Below, one piece after another: positions 31,891-43,319 of a stretch of DNA of 64,000 nucleotides (positions are counted from its first letter, which is position 1; the number at the start of each line of letters is the position of its first letter). The notes under the pieces were generated by a model. That model made no database searches and was not told the origin of the DNA. It was given only the letters and a program-made list of their open reading frames with translations. This DNA comes from Trissonchulus latispiculum (lineage: Eukaryota; Nematoda; Enoplea; Enoplida; Ironidae): positions 1-64,000 of the forward strand of contig JASAND010005463.1 in assembly GCA_030248195.1 (NCBI GenBank), in the 5' to 3' direction. A program made the translations under genes and the position numbers.

Positions 31891-33720
31891 TCAAGATCTG
31901 ATCGTAGAGAAAGGCGACGACAAAGCTCGTGGCTGAGACGTAATAGTCATATCGGACTTTTCCAAACCAAGTCCATTTTCCATATACGTATTTTGCTTCA
32001 GCTTATCATAAGTGCTTTTTTCCATATCTTCAGCACTTGAATTGCCCATTTCTTCATCAAATAATAAATCCAAACCATAATCATCCTTCTTAGGGGCAAT
32101 AGTCAACACAGTTCCCATAAAAGCTGAAGTTTCACTCATTGAGCCACTATTCGCAAGAGCTTTGTTAGATTCCACTTTGCTTCTGCCATTCTCTAACTGT
32201 TCAAAAGAATCTTCACTTGAAGGCAGTACGTATACTTCCATAGTTAAATATCTTCCAGGGAAATCAGGATCAGGGACACGTATCCACTTTGATTTCAAAT
32301 CTTTATCTTCTTTCGGACTGACATTCCGTTCAGACTTTCCAACTGTCGGCTGATCACGTAATACAGAATCCAAGGGTTCAGCAACAATGGAAGGGGCAAT
32401 ACTTGTTCCAATGAAATCCTTGCAAGGGTCATAGTGTTCCACGCATTTCACAGCAAGAGATATGCCATCATTGAGATCATTGTGTCCTGAAGAAGTAGCT
32501 TCATTGCTTTTGTCCAAATGATCAGACTGCAGTGAACATAGGGTCGAATTTGAAATAGTCGAAACCCGGGACCTTGAACAGGAAAAATTCTGGTCTTGGC
32601 ATTTTCTGCCCAGACTATCTGTCTGCTTCGAAATACCATAGGACTTATCAAAATTATTCGAAGAAAATCCGTTGAAACAAGTGGATTTAGGTTTAGGGAG
32701 GTATGACCTGTTTTGGGGGGTCAATAACGTACATTTTCCAAAAATTCGACCACAAGAAGCGAAATTCGAGGGATACGAACGTGAAATTCTGTTCCAGCGC
32801 ATCGCGCTCGGCCTAAAACTACTGTTCATTTGGCTCTGAGGGCCCAATTTTGCAAATCGACCAGAAATATTTTGAAATTTGGGCCAAATAGCACTATGGC
32901 CATATCGAAAAACGTTTTGGCCTGTAGAAAATCTTGGCGAAACAAATCTAGGAAACGAATATCGGTTATAGTAGCAGTTCATAGGGCTACTCTTCATTGC
33001 GCTATTCGTTTGGTTCTGCCACTCCGTAAAAAATTTTTCGCCTGAAAAATCTGGACGTACATCAAAGGTTCGAAAACGACCATTTTTCGAAGGATTTTTC
33101 GACCTAGAAAACGAAGTCTGAGGGTTAGGACGAAAAGAATGGTTGTTTCTAGTGTAGTTTCCTAGGCCACAACTAGGAATAACATTGAATTAGTTTCTGT
33201 ACGTAAAACTTGAATTTCGACCAGAAAAAGTTCGAAATTGGGGATCTGCAAGTGGGGCGAAATTGTCACTATAGCGACTTCCGTAATTTATGCTTCTCAA
33301 ATTGCCTGAATTAGTGTTTGGAAAACAGAAAAAACCACACGAAGAACATCTGATGGGTGGGGGTACGTATATACTGAGCAAACTTGGGGGAGAAAAACCA
33401 TTTCTGGAACTACGTACGTATGTCGGCGAAATCGAAAAATTGGACGAAAAATTCGTAGTTCTCGGTGAAAACGCAAAATCATCATAGCGTGAACTTCTCG
33501 AAATATTGCGCGGGTGGGCATGAAAAGAAAATCGGGATCGAAAATTATACGTACGTATGGGACACGTAGCCATTAAATGGCCAACTTTGTGACAGAAAAA
33601 ACAAGAACGAAACTGTCTTGTAGACAAATTATTGCTCCAAATATGGCTATAACTACGCATATTGCAACTACAATCGGCTAATAAATGGAACAATAAAGAC
33701 AAATTCCAAAAATATCACGG
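31891..33720 (-). pseudogene. Gag-like zinc-knuckle ORF with one in-frame stop
   Basis: One reading frame of about 610 codons on the minus strand, interrupted only by a TAA at 33190-33192; both halves are in the same frame. Near the N-terminus is a zinc knuckle CFFCHKVGHLMATC (CX2CX4HX4C). After it comes a long Ser/Asn/Arg/Phe-rich segment (such as FRPNPQTSFSRSKNP and YNRYSFPRFVSPRF), then a more ordinary C-terminal part with SKWIRVPDPDFPGRYLTMEV and an acidic DLLFDEEMGN block. No capsid domain is visible. The frame opens after a TGA near 33720 with no ATG before the knuckle. An RNA-binding role is likely from the knuckle; the rest is unknown. Confidence 0.6.
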
Positions 33721-35482
33721 GAAAATGACAACTTCGGGGGGAGGGCATGCCAAAAAAACCGTAAATGTGTCGATATATACGTATACTTGGCTACAAAAAC
33801 ACGTCAAAATGGATTCAAAGTAACGAATTGTACGTATACCAACGCAAAACTGACAAAAATACTTCGTTTCAGAAGAAAAAAATCACAATTGCGCCCGAAA
33901 ATAGCGAAATTTGCTCAAATACAGAAAAAAGTGAAAATTGTCGACGAAACAACTGGGGAGGAGGCACATTTCTTTCCCAAAAAGGGGCATAACTACACGA
34001 AAGCAGCATATATAGTGCACGTGCGACCTTCTGTTTGCTTAAAATCGACCAAAACTGCCAGTTTTCTAAAGTACGTATGTTTCCAAATGTCCAACTTTCG
34101 TCAAAAATGCAGTTTTTTCTACGAAAACAAGTCCAATACAAGATGCGTCTGCTCGGAAATTAATGCTTACGTACACACACAACACAATTTTGCCTCAAAT
34201 CTACCCAAAAATACAAAAAACCTCAAAAATTCGTCGAAAATAATACAATTTTGACCTCAATCGGCCTTATATACGTATACAAAAACAAATTGCAAAAATC
34301 GTCGGCAAAATTACTTCAAATGCAAAACCAAACGTTCCTGATTAAATCACAAGTAGGGGGGGTTGGGAATATTGTTATGGAGGACATTTGCGTTGATAAT
34401 TGACAAATTTTCAACAAAATATGTCCAAAAATTGGTATTTTGGGGGGTGGGGGGGATACAAAATCAAGTCAAAATTACGTTTTTGACACGAAACTCAGTC
34501 GCAAATCCTCCTAGAACAACGTTTTGCGTCTAGGATGGTCGTTATTTGAAGCAATTAAGCCTAAAAATCGTTCAAAAGTCGATTTTTGGTCGCTTGGGGG
34601 GGTTTCGAAATTTTATCCTAAAATTTCCGAATTTCCGAAACTTCGAAATTTTGGCGATTATGGGTCCCCAAAAATTATACGACGCTTGGGGGGTTCCCAG
34701 AAAAATTATTCAGCCAAGAATTTGCCAAATTTCGATGAAAATTGACTTTTGGGGGGATTTGGGGGGGGTCAAAATTTTGCCCAAAAATGCCTAAAAATTG
34801 CAATTTTCTAGCGATTTCGGGTCCCCAAAAATTATACAAGGCTTGGGGAGTACCCACAAAATTTATTTAGGCACAATTTTGCAAAATTTGACAAAATTTA
34901 CCCTTGGGGGAGGGGTAAAAAAATTTACCAAAATTTGGCAATTTTTGCAAAATTTCGCGATTTATGCTCCAAGTTCAGCGTCTGTTGCTTTTCCTTTGTG
35001 TCAAGGTTTCCCAGTATCGAGAAAGTTCGTCACAAAGGCTGTGGAAAAACCCACAAAAATTTTCCTAACTACAAAAATTTTTCAAAAAAATTTTTCCCGT
35101 CTTGGGGGTGGGGGGGGGTTTGGGATCCTGTCTTAAAACTACCTAAAATTTACTGCAAAATAGGTTATTGGGCTGCCCCAATAACGCATTATTAGTTTCC
35201 AAGCCGTCCCCCAACCCAAAACTTCTGGGGGGGGGGGTGGGGGTGGGGGTAAGACAAGTCCCCCAACGGACAAACCCGACCTCCTAAAATTTTCATTTTT
35301 CAAAGTTGCACCCTACACAATAGGAGAATTTCAAAATCTTCAAACTTAAACAAAAAGCATTCAAAAAGATTCTCCTAATTTTTGCGATTCTAAAAATACA
35401 AACCTTTTTCAAAATTAAGTTCAAAAATCGTTTTTGAAAATTCACGAAATTTGAAACTTTTTCAATTTAGCAAACCGGACAG
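33721..35482 (-). other. Leader of nested element, homopolymer-rich
   Basis: C-rich on the sense (minus) strand, with poly-T/A tracts. A block with gggtccccaaaaattatac occurs at about 34662 and 34821, an imperfect 159-bp tandem duplication. No gene. The LTR-to-gag distance of 1.8 kb is long for a leader. Confidence 0.5.
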
Positions 35483-35502
35483 TGGTCCTGTCGCGGTCGC
35501 CA
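35483..35502 (-). other. Primer-binding site, tRNA-Arg
   Basis: On the minus strand TGGCGACCGCGACAGGACCA, two bases after the LTR end, is complementary to the 3' end of tRNA-Arg (...GTCCTGTCRCGGTCG plus CCA). Confidence 0.8.
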
Positions 35503-35504
35503 AA

Positions 35505-35897
35505 TGTTAACTACCGGTTTACTGTCCGGTAACTAAACCGGCACTTAAATGGCGAAACGATAGCAGGTTCTAATAAAGTCCTATCCTAAGGTGCAACTCG
35601 ATCAAAGAAAAGTAAGTACCCTAACTAAAGAGGCCTTAATAAAAGAAGAAAGACTGGCATATTTTAATAAGAACTTACGATGGGCTTTAATGGCAAACCA
35701 TAAAGATTACAGCAAATATAGAGATGGCTCAATAGGCCGACACACTTGTACCAAAGACAATACAATACTGATTACATAAGCATGTAAGCTACCTTATATA
35801 AGCTAGATGGTTGCTGTTTATAGCAGTTATGTTGATCATTCACGAAAGACTAGTAAAGTAATTTAGGGTGGATTAACAGTCAGTAAAGTAGGTTTTT

Positions 35898-35901
<4 letters not shown>
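35505..35901 (-). repeat. 5' LTR of nested element
   Basis: 397 bp, matches 28652-29048. It is followed on the plus side directly by the (TA)n tract. No clear target duplication remains (atgaa on the left, tatat on the right), probably because the tract slipped. Confidence 0.9.

Positions 35902-35986
<85 letters not shown>
35902..35986. repeat. (TA)n microsatellite, right half
   Basis: TA run continuing the tract interrupted at 28648. Confidence 0.9.
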
Positions 35987-36296
35987 TATGCATGCACGTA
36001 TGTGCATGAATCGCCGTGCGTATTTGAAATTACTCAATGTTGGTCCACCCCTTAACTGTTATATATATTCATATATACCTCCTGCACTGTGCTAGTGGGT
36101 GAACGTATCCCAGCAATGTGTATATAAAATACATATATACGTATATACGCATATATACATATACTATCTAGAAAACAAAACATTCTATATAGCCAGGTTA
36201 CATAACTGTGCATAACTATATATATACTACTTATATACTGTTACACCTATACATGGTATATTTTAGTCCGTCAGCTCCGATGAGGAAACGATCCAT

Positions 36297-37193
36297 ATGG
36301 ATCCCAACCTGGAGGAGTTATTCGAAAGCGATTCCGAGTCGAACGCTCCTGTTTCCCCGACTCCTTTGCAGGAACCGCGTGATCCATCGGACGATGAAGT
36401 CGAACCGATCCCACAGCCGAAGGTACCATCACCGGTTTCACGAAAGGGCAAAGAACCTGCTCTGGTCCGCCCTCCAATGCGGCCCCGTACGGGGAAAAAT
36501 ATGGCCGTAATCGACGGTTATCGCGCTAGCTGGATGGCAACAGCCCATCAGGAGGAACCGGACCCCGTTATCAAATCGGTTCTCGTCAGAGTTCGGGGTT
36601 CGCCTGGCCCGTCAGGGCACCAATCCATCGCTGGCGGCTCTTCTGGGAGCGCAGGTAGCTCGCATAGAGCTCCGCCGCTCATCGCGGCTCCGCCTTCAAA
36701 TCCGGTCGGACCCGCTCGACGCGGATGTGGCGCTGCGCCGCGCTACCTAAAATCCAGTACTGTCATGTTCTGGGAGGCCGCCTGTCACGGGTATACTACG
36801 GCAGTTGGCAACCTATACCAGATGCGCCTACCCAACGAGCAGGAGGCGATGTTTCAGGTCTCTCCCCAGCAACCAGCTGGTTCAGTATCTCCGCAGGCCG
36901 CTGCTATCAGACGACAAGCGCGTCGCCACGAGCATCTCCTCCATCAAGCAGCCAAGCTCATCCTGCATGGGCTGGATCACCCCAGCGGAGGAAAAACCCG
37001 AATCCTGTCTGGCGTTAAGATCCTGCGATCATTGGTTCATGATGAACGCAGAAGCCAAGCAGCGCACCCTGATCCTTCTGCCAACAAACGCCGGGGACAG
37101 CCAGGAAACCGACGCCGTCCACGCCCTTACTGTTCAGTGGTCTTGGACCTCCTGCACGAAAAAAGAGGACTTTTTTCTATCCCCAATGGGTAG
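36297..37193 (+). CDS. Unknown 3' accessory ORF of the provirus, 298 aa
   Basis: ATG at 36297, stop three bases before the 3' LTR. The N-terminus is acidic (MDPNLEELFESDSESNAPV), followed by a Pro/Ser-rich part, then an Ala/Arg-rich part (AAAIRRQARRHEHLLHQAAK) and a basic C-terminus. I know no matching family. Acidic plus basic regions next to the 3' LTR are reminiscent of retroviral regulatory proteins, but that is only positional. From about 36805 a second frame (to 37248, crossing into the LTR) is also open and gives a more ordinary composition (MMNAEAKQRTLILLPTNAGD). The two copies of this region (17154 and 36992) differ by milder changes in that second frame, so the real C-terminus may lie there after a shift. 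Confidence 0.5.
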   Translation: MDPNLEELFESDSESNAPVSPTPLQEPRDPSDDEVEPIPQPKVPSPVSRKGKEPALVRPPMRPRTGKNMAVIDGYRASWMATAHQEEPDPVIKSVLVRVRGSPGPSGHQSIAGGSSGSAGSSHRAPPLIAAPPSNPVGPARRGCGAAPRYLKSSTVMFWEAACHGYTTAVGNLYQMRLPNEQEAMFQVSPQQPAGSVSPQAAAIRRQARRHEHLLHQAAKLILHGLDHPSGGKTRILSGVKILRSLVHDERRSQAAHPDPSANKRRGQPGNRRRPRPYCSVVLDLLHEKRGLFSIPNG

Positions 37194-37565
37194 AAATGTC
37201 GTAGCTAAACTTTTGTACAAGACTACGTATATATATATGCCTGTATAAGTAATATAAGTATTTCCTAAACATTACATTTTGATTTTCACAAACTCAATTT
37301 TGTATTTCTATATTTATATAATTCTTCCATCCTAAATTTCTTTCTCTTTCATATCAAAGTTCTTTCCTTTCCCATAACCTGTAACTCACGTTTATTTATT
37401 AATATACTGTTTGCACATTTTATATATTTCGTTTTGGTCTGCTGATGACTGTTCAACTATTTATTTACTCTTTTATGCACAATGCACAGTGTCACATTAT
37501 CAATCATCCCTAGTAACATTGTTGTTATTCTCAGTTCCACATGCATAATTAATTAGTTTGCTGAC

Positions 37566-37600
37566 TATAAATAGGGACGTTTCTGTAACTAGTGGCTCAG
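37566..37600 (+). promoter_or_regulatory. LTR core promoter
   Basis: TATAAATA at 37566-37573, then CTCAGTCTG at 37596, about 31 bases later: TATA plus TCAGT-type initiator for the genomic transcript. The 5' LTR has a weaker version (ccataaatgg, ctcagtccg) at about 17670-17700. Confidence 0.65.
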
Positions 37601-37620
37601 TCTGTACAGTTCTGTTGACT

Positions 37621-37626
37621 AATAAA
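37621..37626 (+). terminator. LTR polyadenylation signal AATAAA
   Basis: AATAAA in tgactaataaagtcg, 25 bases after the predicted start, followed by a gactgag stem arm and T/G-richer sequence. It is conserved in the 5' LTR at 17720-17725. Confidence 0.6.
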
Positions 37627-37867
37627 GTCGTGTTGTAGACTGAGTCCCCTTTAGTTTAGGGTTTTCCTGTGAACGAATAGTTCACAGAAGTTGAGCGAAC
37701 AGCTCAAATATACGTACTTTGGAATTTCCCTGCCTACAGCAGGAGGACTGATATTGCCCACCATACGGTGGAAGATTATTCCTACTTACACAGTAGAAGA
37801 AGCTTAACACTATAAGCTTATATCGTAGCTACGTACGTAGTTAAATCTACAGACTTGCACTGTTACA

Positions 37868-39175
37868 TTATGCTCCATCACATTGGGCATTCAAATTTAT
37901 CATATGATGCTTAAATATTATTTGGTTTTCTAAGCCATGAAGGTAGCTATCCAATCAAAGGTTCCCAGCGGTCGAAATTTTTTCACGATATAACCAGCCA
38001 CCCAAAGTAGCTCATTTAGAATTTCTTCAAAATTGAGCAATCTGTCCAAACATTACATCAATAATCCCGATAATGCAAGCGCCGAATTAAAACTGTAAGT
38101 GTAGAATGAGGTTAATGAAATTTTTCCTCATTAGTAGAATTAAAATTATATAAAACATGGAAAACGCATAGAAAACTACTGAGCTTAATTTTAAACCAAA
38201 AACTTCGTACTGTGCAGGATTGGATCATCCGCTAGAAAATTTTGGATTTCCCAACAAAGGTCGCCGGAGATTAGGGTCGGAACCCCCTTCAAACACCCCT
38301 GGCACCGCTATAGCCACCGAGCCAAATTTGAAACTTCTCCACTCCCTCAACCCTGACGATAGGTGGTGATGGTATCGTACACCTATGGGCTGGAGCATAG
38401 TTTAGTTTCTTTGAGTTGGGGATTCCTGGAGCGGTTTTGGCGGGTTTCAGGGTCTCCAGAGGAGCCCCTAAAACCGTTGGGGAACCACCCACCCAAAACG
38501 CCGTTACACCTGTGTTTTACCCTTGTCCCGTCCCTTTTTATCGGTGTACACAGATGTTGTATGCCAGAGCCAGGGCTTAGCTACTTTACCAAAGCAATCA
38601 TCATGCACATTTTACTTACGTTTAGTTTCTTTTGAAATTTTTGAGCACACAAAGCTATCAGAAATACTATCTAGCAAACTTGTTGAGAAAATTACAATGC
38701 AGTGACACTTTTTTCGTTTTCATAAGCATTCACCACCGTACGAAGAATAAGGTCCTAAAAATTTGAAAATAAAATTCTGAATACGATATAGCCTTAAATT
38801 GAAAAGAAAAAGTATCCTTTTTAGTTAGATTAGTGCATCATTTTGCACCAAACTTAAATCGTTTTATTCAGCCGTTTATGAATGTAACCGCTTGGAATAT
38901 CTCATCTTTTCCATGCTGAGAAAGTCGCAAGTCAAGCAATTGAAGCTTTAAAGTTGGCACACAAGTGTCATTTTGGAACCACTACTTGTCCTGAAGTTTT
39001 GAAGCCGTTTGGTTAAGAAAGGGATTCAGAAGAGCCGTTCCCGGTAATGGAAGGGCCCCTTTCAACCTGTAATGCAGGACCGCTATCTTTAATTAATGGC
39101 GGTCTCAAAGTTGTCATGAAAGACCATCCCTTATTTTTAGCCTAACGGCCTCAATATTTCGAGCATATTGCAAGC
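37868..39175. other. Right flank of the provirus, no gene
   Basis: 37868-37960 continues the sequence left of 17103, and the joined pair resembles 39835-39990 (gagatatgcac..ttcaaatt..gcttaaata..atgaaggtagct). The provirus therefore inserted in a relic of the same repeat that lies at 39176-40125. A partial CATAGGT end (cgtacacctatggg) is at 38387. Confidence 0.4.
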
Positions 39176-40125
39176 TTAAGGAGGTAGTACCACTATCGGG
39201 ATGGACTCTGAACAAATACTGTTAATAAAACATAATTAATCGGCTTAAAAATTGCCACATTTGTTCTTTATCATGTTTTGCATTAAATGCGCTTGCCTGC
39301 AGTGTTGTGGGCGGCTGGCTTGCTGTTTACACAAAAGGTAATGTACTAAAAGATTTGAATTTAAATATCTCCTTCATCCCTTTGTGAATTTGTTTGAAGT
39401 TTTCCATGCAAGCTTTATTAATTTATACGATCAGGGAGTTTTTTAGATTTTCGTAAAAGTGTATCTTCGATTTTTTAGCTTTTTTTGAAATATTGTAAAT
39501 TCGATATCTTGCCCACTTCGGCGTTTTTCAAAAACAAAGAAAACAGCCTGAGCGTGTGCAGATACAAAACATATCTGGAAAATTTGGTCAAGTTTGGTTG
39601 AAGCAGTGACGAAAATATCAAAAACAAAAAGTTCGCAACTTTTCATTGTTTCCTTTGGTTTTAGGAATTCGCTATGCTTTGAATCAGCTGCATGATATTT
39701 TTGTTATGTAATACACATAAGTAACACAATGACAACCTCTAAACCCAATAGATTTAATTCTGTATAAAATGATCTTACATTACCTTGTTTGTGCAAACGG
39801 CCAAAGTAAATCAGCCATGTAAAATTATCCGTAACTTTTGATAGAAACCACGACCAGAGATATGCACATCATTTGAAAACGCTTTTTGTGTTCTTTCAAG
39901 TGTTAGAGTAAAATTTAATATATAAAGCTTAAATAAAATTTTGATTATTTGTGCATGCGCAAAGCCAGGATGGTAGCTAGCCAATTATGCTCTCTCTGAC
40001 ACCAAGATTTTGCGCAAAGATAGTTTGCCAACCAGTCTTGCTTTACTAAATGTTTTGTCAAGATTGGTTCATCAGTAGAAAATTACTTACGAAATCCCGG
40101 TAGTGGTACTACCACACCACCTTAA
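39176..40125. mobile_element. TTAA-flanked inverted-repeat element, copy 2
   Basis: Ends TTAAGGAGGTAGTACCACTA and a complementary right end (TAGTGGTACTACCACACCACCTTAA, with an 8-base difference near the tip). 950 bp, no ORF beyond chance. Same size class and ends as 12311-13279. Confidence 0.5.
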
Positions 40126-40237
40126 TACATTAACAAGAGCTGAGTGTCCTACGCTTCCTATTATTAGGACTTGATATGGGCAATGCGCAAATCTTAAAGA
40201 ATCCAGTTATTGGCTTGCAGCTTATACAACTGAGATA

Positions 40238-40385
40238 AATTCAAGTTAATATTAATAGTTAACATTAATTATTTAATTAACTTAATTAAATATTAATAGT
40301 TAACATTAATTATTTAATTAACTTAATTAATTAATTAATTAATTAATTAATTTAATTATTTAATTATATTAATTAACATTAATAG
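40238..40385. repeat. (TTAA)n-type simple repeat
   Basis: taattaattaatt runs with two copies of a 55-bp higher-order unit (aatattaatagttaacattaattattt). Confidence 0.85.
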
Positions 40386-41043
40386 TTTGAAATAATCCAT
40401 GGCATTTGATATTGGACCAATGCAAAAACAACTCCCCCAATGAAGTTGAATGAAATGAATCAATAACATTGTCTTCTAGTCTGCACTATACATGTACAAC
40501 TGCTAAGCTATCCAAAATCAGAGTAGCTATGATCAGTGCATTCTAGACATGGTAATGGAGTTACAGAACTCAAAGAAATAAATTCATGAATAAATAAGGT
40601 GATACTTCAAATTTATAGGCATTTACCCAAACTCACGTATTAAACTTTACTCACCTTTGAAAATTTCCCACATGAACTTTAAAAATTGAATAATCATCGA
40701 AACCAAAGATACTGGAAAAACTATCGCGAATTCCAGCATTTCAAGACGAACGGTGGATGTATGTGTGCCTTAGCTAGTTGTATGGCATTGTCTTGTAAAT
40801 ATTATTTCTTTTTATGGTCTTGGTCGATGTATTATTATAATTGTCTGCAGGAATGGTGCAAATAATGGCACAAACTGTTAGCAGTACCAAATTCAGCGAT
40901 AATTATGACTTGAAAGAGGAACTTGGGAAGTAAGTTTTTTGGCAAGTATGTCCTGCACCTGCCTGATGTTTTGTAGCATATGTATTTCATACTTTTAACA
41001 AACACAAACAAGGAAGAAAAAGAAAAGGAGCGGAGGGCGAGGA
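40386..41043. other. Non-coding stretch
   Basis: AT-rich, no ORF or repeat that I can support. Confidence 0.4.
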
Positions 41044-41443
41044 GTCCGGTCCAGTGGCCCCCTGTGAGACCCCCCCCCACGAGAAGGCCAAACACCCACA
41101 CCCTCCATGCCCTACCTCGCTAATCCCCCCCCCCCCCCTAAGCCGAGCTCAGACCCGCCTCTCCCCCTAAAATGGGGTCCAGTCCAGTCCAAACAAGAGA
41201 AAAAATGCTAAATTCTGAAAAAATTGGCTGGAAATAGTTAAAAACGCTTAGAAATAGGCTGTAAAACGCAATAAGAGTAGTTTTTGAGTAGATTTATGTC
41301 GAAAATAGTAAATTTTATGTCAAAAGGGCCACTTCGCTGAAAAAAATTTGGGTACAGTTTTAAAATTTCGGTTTTTTTAGACTTCCCAAGCCAGATTTGG
41401 ACTTTTTACTCCCCCCTCCAACCCAATCAGGTGGTACACCTAT
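41044..41443. mobile_element. CATAGGT-family element, copy 5
   Basis: C-runs, tgtgagacccc, the aataagagtagtttttgagtagattt block and the right end ggtggtacacctatg match 1773-2291, with a left-end deletion. Confidence 0.55.
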
Positions 41444-41831
41444 GCCCCCGCCCCTCATTGCGAATTGGGATTGGGCACATAGGTCTGGATGGTGAAAAAA
41501 TGGGGTGGGGTTCGAAAAGAGGGGGTCTGGCCAAATAAATGAGTAAAACTGAAGAAATATTGTTGATTTTTAGTTAGAAATATATATCGCTTTTTTAGGA
41601 AATTAGCGAATTTATTCTCAATTTTTGACCAAAAAATTGTTTACACCCCCAAAATTCGATTTTTCCGGACCCCACCCCGGCCACCCTACCTCAAAACGGC
41701 TGACCACCCCACCCACCCTAATTTTGGCTACTCCCTTCCCCCAACGTTTTCTCAAAGTACACCTATGACGCAAAGTGTCTATTTGGGGGAGGGGTAAGAA
41801 AAATTGAGAAAGAGGCCATATGTGTATATAC

Positions 41832-42257
41832 TAGTGATGGGCACCGGATATTTTTTCATATCCGGATATCCGCCTATTTTGCGTTAACGGATATCCGGAT
41901 ATCCGGATATCCGGATATCCGGTTATCCGCCTATTCCAAACTTAACTTCAAGAAAATTTTTCGATTTGGCAGTTAAATTTTCAATTTTTCTGTCAATTTT
42001 TCGGCAGGCTGTGAACGTTTATCATGCAACCAAGCCGCAACCTTCGTTTCAAAAATATTTTCAAAGGAATGTTTAAAAAATATTTTAAAATTTTTGAAAT
42101 TTTTGCCAAAAATTTTTTATTTTTTCCTTGTTTTGACTGAAATGTACACGGATATCCGGATATCCGGATATCCGGATATTTTTCTCAAATCGGATATTAT
42201 CCGGATATAAAAATTATCCGGATATCCGGATATCCGGATATCCAGTGCCCATCACTA
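41832..42257. mobile_element. hAT-like MITE with GGATATCC iterations, copy 1
   Basis: Ends TAGTGATGGGCACCGGATAT and ATATCCAGTGCCCATCACTA, flanked by gtatatac at 41824-41831 and 42258-42265: an 8-bp duplication as made by hAT transposases. The palindrome ggatatcc is iterated next to both ends. Non-coding interior. Confidence 0.85.
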
Positions 42258-43319
42258 GTATATACCTTGAGAAAAGACGGTGGGGGTAGACGAAATTAGG
42301 GCGGGTGGGGTCTGCCGGTTTTGGGTGTGGTGGAGGGGTCCGGGAAAATGGAATTTGGCCATTTGGGGACGGGGCAAAGAATTTGTCGTCGAAGTTTTAA
42401 GAGAAAATTGCGATTTTCCTAAAAACGCCATTTACAACCAAAAATTAGCAATATTATGTGCAGCTAATTTGGTCATTTTTTCGAAAAAATGCAATTTTTG
42501 CGCAAAATTTTGATTTTTTCTATTCTTGAGCCAAACCTTTGAAAATTTTTAGGGTGGGTTCTGGGATTTGTTGACCATTCGCATGCGGCCGCATGCCCCG
42601 TCAGGATTCGGACATAAGGAAAATTAATCCAACGAATGGACAGCAAACTGGATGGAAGCAAAAAAGATTTGAAGTAAACTAAAAGAAAACTGTGCAAACA
42701 ATGAAGAATCGTTTCAAACTTGGCATTTCTCAAAAATTTCTGCTCTCACCGCGCCTTGCGACGAAAGCAGGAAATTTTTATTTTTTCTATTTGTCTTTAG
42801 ATACAAAATACAATAAAAAATTAATTTTCACAGTGAAAAAGTATATAATTTTTATACGACAACATATATACTTTCGAAAATTTCTGCAAAACGTGCTCTA
42901 AAATAGATTTCAAGCCTTTCATATTCTCAAAACGTTTACCTTTCAGTTCGAGGCGTATCGAAGGGGGTTTGGGGTTTGGTGGCTTTCGGTATATATACAA
43001 TATATACATATATTTTTCGTGCCGCCGACGCGTTGTCCATCACATTTTTTTAGAAATTTTGAGCCTTCGGCACGTTTTTATTTGCGTTTTCAAACATTTT
43101 ACGCCTTAGGCGCGTTCTTTCTTAAGTTTTTCGAAAAGTTTGTGCCGTCGGCGAGTTTTTTGTATACGCATTCTTTAAAAAATGTGCGTCGTTGATGCGT
43201 TTTTCTTTCTAGTTAGCAATTTGTCCTGACGCAAGATTGGCGCAGCTAGACTGGTAGTGGAACCAGCTTAAGCTGGACGAAAAGTTTGTACAAAGGTTAC
43301 CAGAAAATATGGGTTTCAG
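42258..43319. other. Non-coding stretch with GCC..GGC palindromes
   Basis: 43018-43200 has several short words with gccttcggc, ccttaggcgcg and gccgtcggc separated by poly-T, resembling degenerate minisatellite units. No gene. Confidence 0.35.

Larger units (their letters stand above)
28652..35901 (-). mobile_element. Nested LTR retrotransposon without visible pol
   Basis: Two 397-bp LTRs in direct repeat, tRNA-Arg PBS at the right, purine tract at the left: the element reads on the minus strand. The interior has one gag-like ORF with a zinc knuckle (31891-33720) but no protease, RT or integrase. This is the layout of a large non-autonomous (LARD-type) element that borrows enzymes. The LTRs differ at five positions by eye, so insertion was recent relative to the host provirus. 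Confidence 0.85.
17107..37867 (+). mobile_element. Giant Ty3/gypsy-type provirus with env between gag and pol
   Basis: Outer boundaries are TG...CA LTR ends flanked by ttat. Contents on the plus strand: partial LTR, 3'-internal relic, complete LTR, tRNA-Gln PBS, gag, env-like region, pol (PR-RT-RH-INT), spacer with (TA)n, ORF of 257 codons, nested minus-strand LTR element (28652-35901), ORF of 298 codons, 3' LTR. The PR-RT-RH-INT order is that of Ty3/gypsy (Metaviridae-type) elements. The copy is broken by frameshifts and one stop in pol, and its integrase has an altered catalytic residue. Confidence 0.85.
37197..37867 (+). repeat. LTR of the provirus, 3' copy (671 bp)
   Basis: Starts TGTCGTAGC, ends GTTACA, followed by the ttat duplication. 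U3 has a TATA box (37566), R has CTCAGTC and GACTGAG arms that can pair, and AATAAA at 37621. The sequence before it (atgggtagaaa) is only weakly purine-rich as a PPT. Confidence 0.85.
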
